64,000 nucleotides of DNA from Alcanivoracaceae bacterium (GTDB lineage: Bacteria; Pseudomonadota; Gammaproteobacteria; Pseudomonadales; Alcanivoracaceae): positions 224,559 through 288,558 of the forward strand of contig JARGPU010000002.1 in assembly GCA_029210325.1 (NCBI GenBank), given 5' to 3'. Below are positions 59,337 through 64,000 of this stretch, one piece after another. The notes under the pieces are model-generated. The model had not been told where the DNA came from and ran no database searches. It saw nothing but the letters and a program-made list of their open reading frames with translations. The stretch's first letter is position 1. Each line of letters opens with the position of its first letter. The position numbers and the translations under genes were made by a program.

Positions 59337-61513
59337 AAGCCGGCCTCCGCGCTTTGTGTCGGTGGTGGAAATAGCAGGTTAAAAGTAGTCCCGGTGCCGA
59401 GCGTGCTGCTGATCGTCAAGATCGCATTGTGCATACGCACAATGCGATCAACGATATACAAGCCCAGTCCCATTCCCGGTACGTTAGTGGCGGTGTCCGC
59501 TCGGAAGTATTTGTCCAGTACCTGACGGAGTTCTTCCTTATTCATGCCACATCCCTGATCGCTGATCTGTATGCTTATTGAATGGTCTGGGTGTTGCTCC
59601 CCAATTACATAAATAGATGAATTTTCTGCTGAGTACTTTACGGCGTTGTCAATAATGTTATTTAGCATGGTGAGAAGCAGGTCGTAGTCGCCTTGTATGT
59701 GAAGGTGCTCATCGCATACAGCTGAGAAACTCCGCTTTCCAGAGGAGATCATTTCCCCGTAGCTGATACTGTTGTGCAGTAGTTCGCTGACTTGAATAAA
59801 TCTTGCATTTTTGCGCCACTCTGCGCTGTCAAGTTTGTCTTCGCGCAGTGCTTGATTTATGACTGCCGCCATTCTTTCGCTAGCATGCTGTATTCGTTCG
59901 CAGTTCGTTGTGGCGTGTACTTCCGGTGTGCGTGGATCGCTGGCGATAAGGTCGCTGGCCATCTGAATAACGGATAGCGGGGTGCGGAACTCGTGAGCCA
60001 CCATGCGCAGAAACTGTCTTTGCTCCAGTGCTGATTTTTTTTCCGCGTTCAGGGCAAGCGAAAGGCGAGAGTGTGTTTTCTCCAGGTCAATGGATTTTTG
60101 CTTGCTTATATCTAGTTGCTGCTCAAGATTCTGGTTGGCTTGATCCAGTTCGAGCGTTCGCTGACCGACCAGGTTTTCCAGGAGTTTTTCTGACTGGCGT
60201 ATGCTTGCTATTGCTGTCTCTCCGGCGTTCCGCATGGTTTTTTCTAGTTGTACATATTTGGTCGCCAGCGTAATAAACATTATCCCTATATGAATCAGAA
60301 TAATGACTATAAAGTTATTTTCAGAAAGTATGTTCGGCCCGGATAGTCCGAATACCCATACCAAACGAACAAGCAAGCCCGCTGCAATAACGCCAAAGGC
60401 GCTGGCGTACATGTAAGCAATGACTCCAATTTCCTTGCGCAGGAAAAGAGTGGCAGCAGGGATGGAGATAAATATGGCTGCGAAAATCATCCAGTAAAAT
60501 GGGATGCTTATAGCGTAGAGCCCAAACATCATTGGTATCAGGCCGACGATTGCGGCCAGATATGAGGCGCGAATCAGTGATTTTTCTATCTTTGGGTAAT
60601 AAGTCTTCAGGTTGGTGATTTTGCTAAACAGAATGATCAGGCTTACCAGGCCTACGGCTTGAAAGATCACCTGGAGCCATTCCAGGTGCAGCGGTGTTTT
60701 CGGTAAAACAATAAAATGAATTATGCCTTCGATTTGAGCAATGAGAAATGTATATGACATTGCGTAGAGTAGGAAATACAGATATACAGACTGTCTTAGA
60801 AAGGCAAGAAACAGCAGGCTTAAAGCACACACTAAAATGCCAGTACTGAGCAAGGCGCCGTACAGGAACATGACGCTGGCAGATTGGCCTGCAAATGCAT
60901 CGCTCTCCCAAAGTGTCAGATTTGCAGCGATGCTGCTGGTGCTTTGCAGCTTGACGTAGAACGTCGCCTGTCCTTCATTTAGATGAGGGAGCTGGTAAAG
61001 GGGGTGGCGCCAGGGGATGACTCGTTGATGCCAGGGCTCCCGGTCGCCCTGAATGCCAAGATCTTGAATCTGACCGTTCTGTACGCTGAATAATCTGACG
61101 TGGTCGAGAAATGAAGGGGAGATGCCAAGCAGTCTGGGGACGTGCTCGATTTCCTGAGATGTCACGGCGAAGCGAATCCATATGGTGTCGCTTGTGTAGC
61201 CAAAGCTTGGCAGTCCTGCCGCATCAGTGAACATGCCCTGACGATCACTAACGATAATGTCATCAATGCTCATGTTCCCGCTGCCGTCACGATACCAGGC
61301 CAGACTCCCAGACAATGACTGGTATGGCTGACGGCCGTCGATTGTCAGCGTGGTTGCAGTTGACCAAGGCGAACCCAGCAGCATCCAGACAAACATCAGC
61401 GTGCCTGCAAGACGACTTGCGGCCAGACGTGTGTGATCCAGATGTTGGGCCATATCAGCTTCCGGGCATGTGTTGCAATTTATATTCCAAGAACCATGCC
61501 AATCTGATATCAA
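59333..61513 (-). CDS. 7TMR-DISM-type sensor histidine kinase; start may be ATG at 61453
   Basis: DISM-like sensor, 7 TM helices, VAHEFRTPLSVIQMASDLI H-box, ISDQGCGMNKEEL, GMGLGLYIVDRIV; 4-nt overlap with the regulator. Confidence 0.92.
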   Translation of the reverse strand: MISDWHGSWNINCNTCPEADMAQHLDHTRLAASRLAGTLMFVWMLLGSPWSTATTLTIDGRQPYQSLSGSLAWYRDGSGNMSIDDIIVSDRQGMFTDAAGLPSFGYTSDTIWIRFAVTSQEIEHVPRLLGISPSFLDHVRLFSVQNGQIQDLGIQGDREPWHQRVIPWRHPLYQLPHLNEGQATFYVKLQSTSSIAANLTLWESDAFAGQSASVMFLYGALLSTGILVCALSLLFLAFLRQSVYLYFLLYAMSYTFLIAQIEGIIHFIVLPKTPLHLEWLQVIFQAVGLVSLIILFSKITNLKTYYPKIEKSLIRASYLAAIVGLIPMMFGLYAISIPFYWMIFAAIFISIPAATLFLRKEIGVIAYMYASAFGVIAAGLLVRLVWVFGLSGPNILSENNFIVIILIHIGIMFITLATKYVQLEKTMRNAGETAIASIRQSEKLLENLVGQRTLELDQANQNLEQQLDISKQKSIDLEKTHSRLSLALNAEKKSALEQRQFLRMVAHEFRTPLSVIQMASDLIASDPRTPEVHATTNCERIQHASERMAAVINQALREDKLDSAEWRKNARFIQVSELLHNSISYGEMISSGKRSFSAVCDEHLHIQGDYDLLLTMLNNIIDNAVKYSAENSSIYVIGEQHPDHSISIQISDQGCGMNKEELRQVLDKYFRADTATNVPGMGLGLYIVDRIVRMHNAILTISSTLGTGTTFNLLFPPPTQSAEAGL

Positions 61514-61694
61514 GACCGGATTCTCCGATCAAGCCCTTGGTGGCTCCAGTTTACTTCAATAAATTCAATTGGTTGGAGGGGTATTCGGAAGCCCGCCTAA
61601 TGGCGTGGATCTTCACAGAGAGGTGGCCAAAGCGATGGCTTGTGCGCACTGCGTCACATTATGACAGGTGGTCGTGTTTTTCAGGTGAACATAG

Positions 61695-61722
61695 CAACAA
61701 GGGGCCGGCAGGCCCCTTGTTG
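61695..61722. terminator. strong hairpin downstream of mdh (weak T-tract)
   Basis: CAACAAGGGGCC-GGCA-GGCCCCTTGTTG. Confidence 0.6.
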
Positions 61723-61755
61723 GTGTTTCCGCTTTGCCATGGCTAGAGGGCGGTA

Positions 61756-62736
61756 TTACGGCAGCAGGTGCTGCACCGCATCACGCTCTTCGGCCAGCTC
61801 TTGCTCGGTGGCTTTCATGCGCTCGCGGGAGAACTCGTTGACTTCCAGGCCCTGAACGATCTCCCAGTCGCCGTTCTTGCAAACGCAGGGGAAAGAGTAG
61901 ATCAGGCCTTCCTGGATACCGTAGGAGCCATCGCTGTAGATGCCCATGGAAACCCAGTCGCCTTGGCTGGTGCCCAGCGCCCAGCTGCGCATATGGTCTA
62001 CCGCCGCGTTGGCTGCGGAGGCCGCTGAAGAGGCGCCGCGGGCTTTGATAATGGCAGCGCCACGTTGCTGTACTTCTGGGATGTAGGTGTCGGCATACCA
62101 GCTGGCATCCACTTGATCTACGGCAACCTTACCGTCCACTACACAGTGGTGCAGATCCGGGTATTGGGTGCTGGAGTGATTGCCCCAGATGGTCATTTTG
62201 TGGATATCGTTGATGCTCTTGCCCAGTTTGGTTGCCAGCTGCGCCATGCCACGGTTGTGGTCGAGGCGGGTCATGGCGGTGAACTGACGTGGGTTGATAT
62301 CCGGCGCGTTACGCTGGGCGATTAGGGCATTGGTGTTGGCTGGATTGCCGACTACCAGCACCTTGATGTCACGGCTAGCCACTTCATTGATGGCCTTGCC
62401 CTGTACTGAGAAAATGGCGGCATTAGCCTCCAGCAGATCCTTGCGCTCCATGCCCGGGCCGCGCGGACGGGCGCCGACCAGCAGGGCGTAGTCCGCATCT
62501 TTGAAGGCTACTTTCGGGTCGTCGGTCTGAACAATGCCGGCGACTAGCGGGAATGCGCAATCTTCAAGCTCCATGGCTACGCCTTTCAGCGCCTCCAGGG
62601 CCGGAGTGATTTCCAGTAGCTGCAGAATCACCGGCTGGTCCGGGCCGAGCATGGAACCGGAGGCAATACGGAACAACAGGGAATAGCTGATCTGGCCGGC
62701 GGCACCGGTAACGGCTACGCGAACGGGAGCTTTCAT
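61756..62736 (-). CDS. mdh: malate dehydrogenase
   Basis: [58 protein letters not shown]. Confidence 0.96.
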   Translation of the reverse strand: MKAPVRVAVTGAAGQISYSLLFRIASGSMLGPDQPVILQLLEITPALEALKGVAMELEDCAFPLVAGIVQTDDPKVAFKDADYALLVGARPRGPGMERKDLLEANAAIFSVQGKAINEVASRDIKVLVVGNPANTNALIAQRNAPDINPRQFTAMTRLDHNRGMAQLATKLGKSINDIHKMTIWGNHSSTQYPDLHHCVVDGKVAVDQVDASWYADTYIPEVQQRGAAIIKARGASSAASAANAAVDHMRSWALGTSQGDWVSMGIYSDGSYGIQEGLIYSFPCVCKNGDWEIVQGLEVNEFSRERMKATEQELAEERDAVQHLLP

Positions 62737-62885
62737 TAGGATCTCCTTGTGAAATCGCTTGTGGCGGTAGTGGTTTCCTGACCGGCAGGGTGGCGCCGGT
62801 CGGTTAGGCGGGGCGCATTATAAAGAAGCCGGCGGCGGATGGCACGGTCCGTTTCGTGAGACGAACCCGCCAGCTATCTGGATTG

Positions 62886-63731
62886 TCAGGCGAGCGCTTT
62901 TTCGCCGGCCTCAAGGGTCTGGAAAATCAGGGTATTGATGGTCATCGGGCCGACGCCGCCGGGCACCGGGGTCCAGGCGCTCGCCCGGTCCTTGAGTGGG
63001 GCCAGCTCAATATCACCGACGCCACCGGGGTGGTAGCCCGCATCAATCACCACGGCGCCGTCCTTGATCCATGCCGCTTTGATGAATTCCGGTTTGCCGA
63101 CAGCGCCTACAACGATATCGGCGCGACGGATATGCTCGGCCAAGTCTGTGGTACGGCTATGACAGATAGTGACGGTGGCGTTGGCGCCGAGCAGCATCAT
63201 GGCCATGGGTTTGCCGAGAATGGCACTGCGGCCGACCACCACGGCATGCTTGCCCGCAAGTTCAATATTGTGGTGCTCAAGAAGGCGCATGATGCCCTTC
63301 GGCGTGGCGCTGCCATAGGCAGGTTCACCCATGCTCATTCTGCCGAAGCCGAGGCAGGTTACCCCATCTACATCTTTTTCCAGTGCGATGGCGTCGAAGC
63401 AGGCGCGCTCATCAATCTGTTCTGGCACCGGGTGCTGGAGCAGAATGCCATGCACATCCGGGTCACTGTTAAGCGAGTGAATTGCCGCCAGCAGCTGTTC
63501 TGTGGTGGTGGATTCCGGCAGCTCAATCTTGCGTGAGCCAAGTCCAACACGCTGGCAGGCATTGCCCTTCATCTTTACATAGGTGGCAGAGGCGGGATCA
63601 GCACCTACCAGAATAGTAGCGAGGATCGGTGTCCGGCCGTCGCCCTGTGCTTTCAGCTTTTCCACCCGGATACGCATCTCGTCTTCAAACTGCTGGGCCA
63701 GGGTCTTACCGTCGAGAATCAGGGCTGTCAT
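62886..63731 (-). CDS. folD: bifunctional methylenetetrahydrofolate dehydrogenase/cyclohydrolase; start at internal ATG
   Basis: [71 protein letters not shown]. Confidence 0.96.
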   Translation of the reverse strand: MTALILDGKTLAQQFEDEMRIRVEKLKAQGDGRTPILATILVGADPASATYVKMKGNACQRVGLGSRKIELPESTTTEQLLAAIHSLNSDPDVHGILLQHPVPEQIDERACFDAIALEKDVDGVTCLGFGRMSMGEPAYGSATPKGIMRLLEHHNIELAGKHAVVVGRSAILGKPMAMMLLGANATVTICHSRTTDLAEHIRRADIVVGAVGKPEFIKAAWIKDGAVVIDAGYHPGGVGDIELAPLKDRASAWTPVPGGVGPMTINTLIFQTLEAGEKALA

Positions 63732-63876
63732 GCGTACTCCGCAAATGGTCAGGGTAGGGAAGGGCCGGCAGGGTCCGGTGCGGGCGCGATTTTCGCACGC
63801 TGCTGCCATTGGCGCAAAAGCGCACAAGCAGCTGGCGCTTTTCCGCGCAATCATTTCCACTTGGTGGGCTTTTTCG

Positions 63877-63905
63877 TTGACGCTCCCAAGGGCCGCGAGT
63901 AATAT
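63877..63905 (+). promoter_or_regulatory. sigma70 promoter for tRNA-Pro
   Basis: TTGACG-N17-TAATAT followed by a GC-rich discriminator; tRNA 5' end ~25 bp downstream. Confidence 0.8.
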
Positions 63906-63929
63906 GCCGCCTCGCTCGAGCAGCTAGCT

Positions 63930-64000
63930 CGGGGTGTAGCGCAGTCTGGTAGCGCGCCTGCTTTGGGAGCAGGATGTCGGGGGTTCGAATCCCTCCTCCC
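63930..64000 (+). tRNA. tRNA-Pro(TGG), 3' end cut by window edge
   Basis: CGGGGTGTAGCGCAGTCTGGTAGCGCGCCTGCTTTGGGAGCAGGATG...GGTTCGAATCCCTCCTCCC; TGG anticodon. Confidence 0.95.

Overview
The 64 kb window is a densely coded gammaproteobacterial chromosome segment. An Alcanivorax-like marine lineage is my inference; no marker gene was checked. Housekeeping and catabolic blocks include a MoxR/DUF58/transglutaminase cluster, an ABC exporter, queF, rdgC, class I fumarase, recQ, a leucine/isovalerate (liu) operon with acetoacetyl-CoA synthetase, a methionine-salvage block (mtnA-B-D-C), cysB, thrH, mdh and folD. There is a complete tRNA-Ser(GGA) and a 3'-truncated tRNA-Pro(TGG). The most unusual parts are: (1) a ~12 kb one-strand locus (46.6-58.4 kb) of DUF11-like surface proteins around a 1807-aa OmpA/beta-barrel-like protein. 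It lies beside a 7TMR-DISM histidine kinase/OmpR-type regulator pair, has TGAAC direct repeats at exact 11-bp spacing plus a CRP-like site upstream, and an inverted repeat at or just inside each gene junction. (2) An ECF sigma/anti-sigma/DoxX/redoxin/ArsM-like/radical-SAM operon (15.5-19.9 kb). (3) A 4-hydroxybutyryl-CoA dehydratase-like protein with altered ligand spacing, next to a MITE-like inverted-repeat region. (4) A 28-bp perfect palindrome that absorbs the 3' end of tRNA-Ser into a terminator hairpin. No CRISPR array, transposase, integrase or rRNA was seen. All product calls are from reading motifs; no database search was run.
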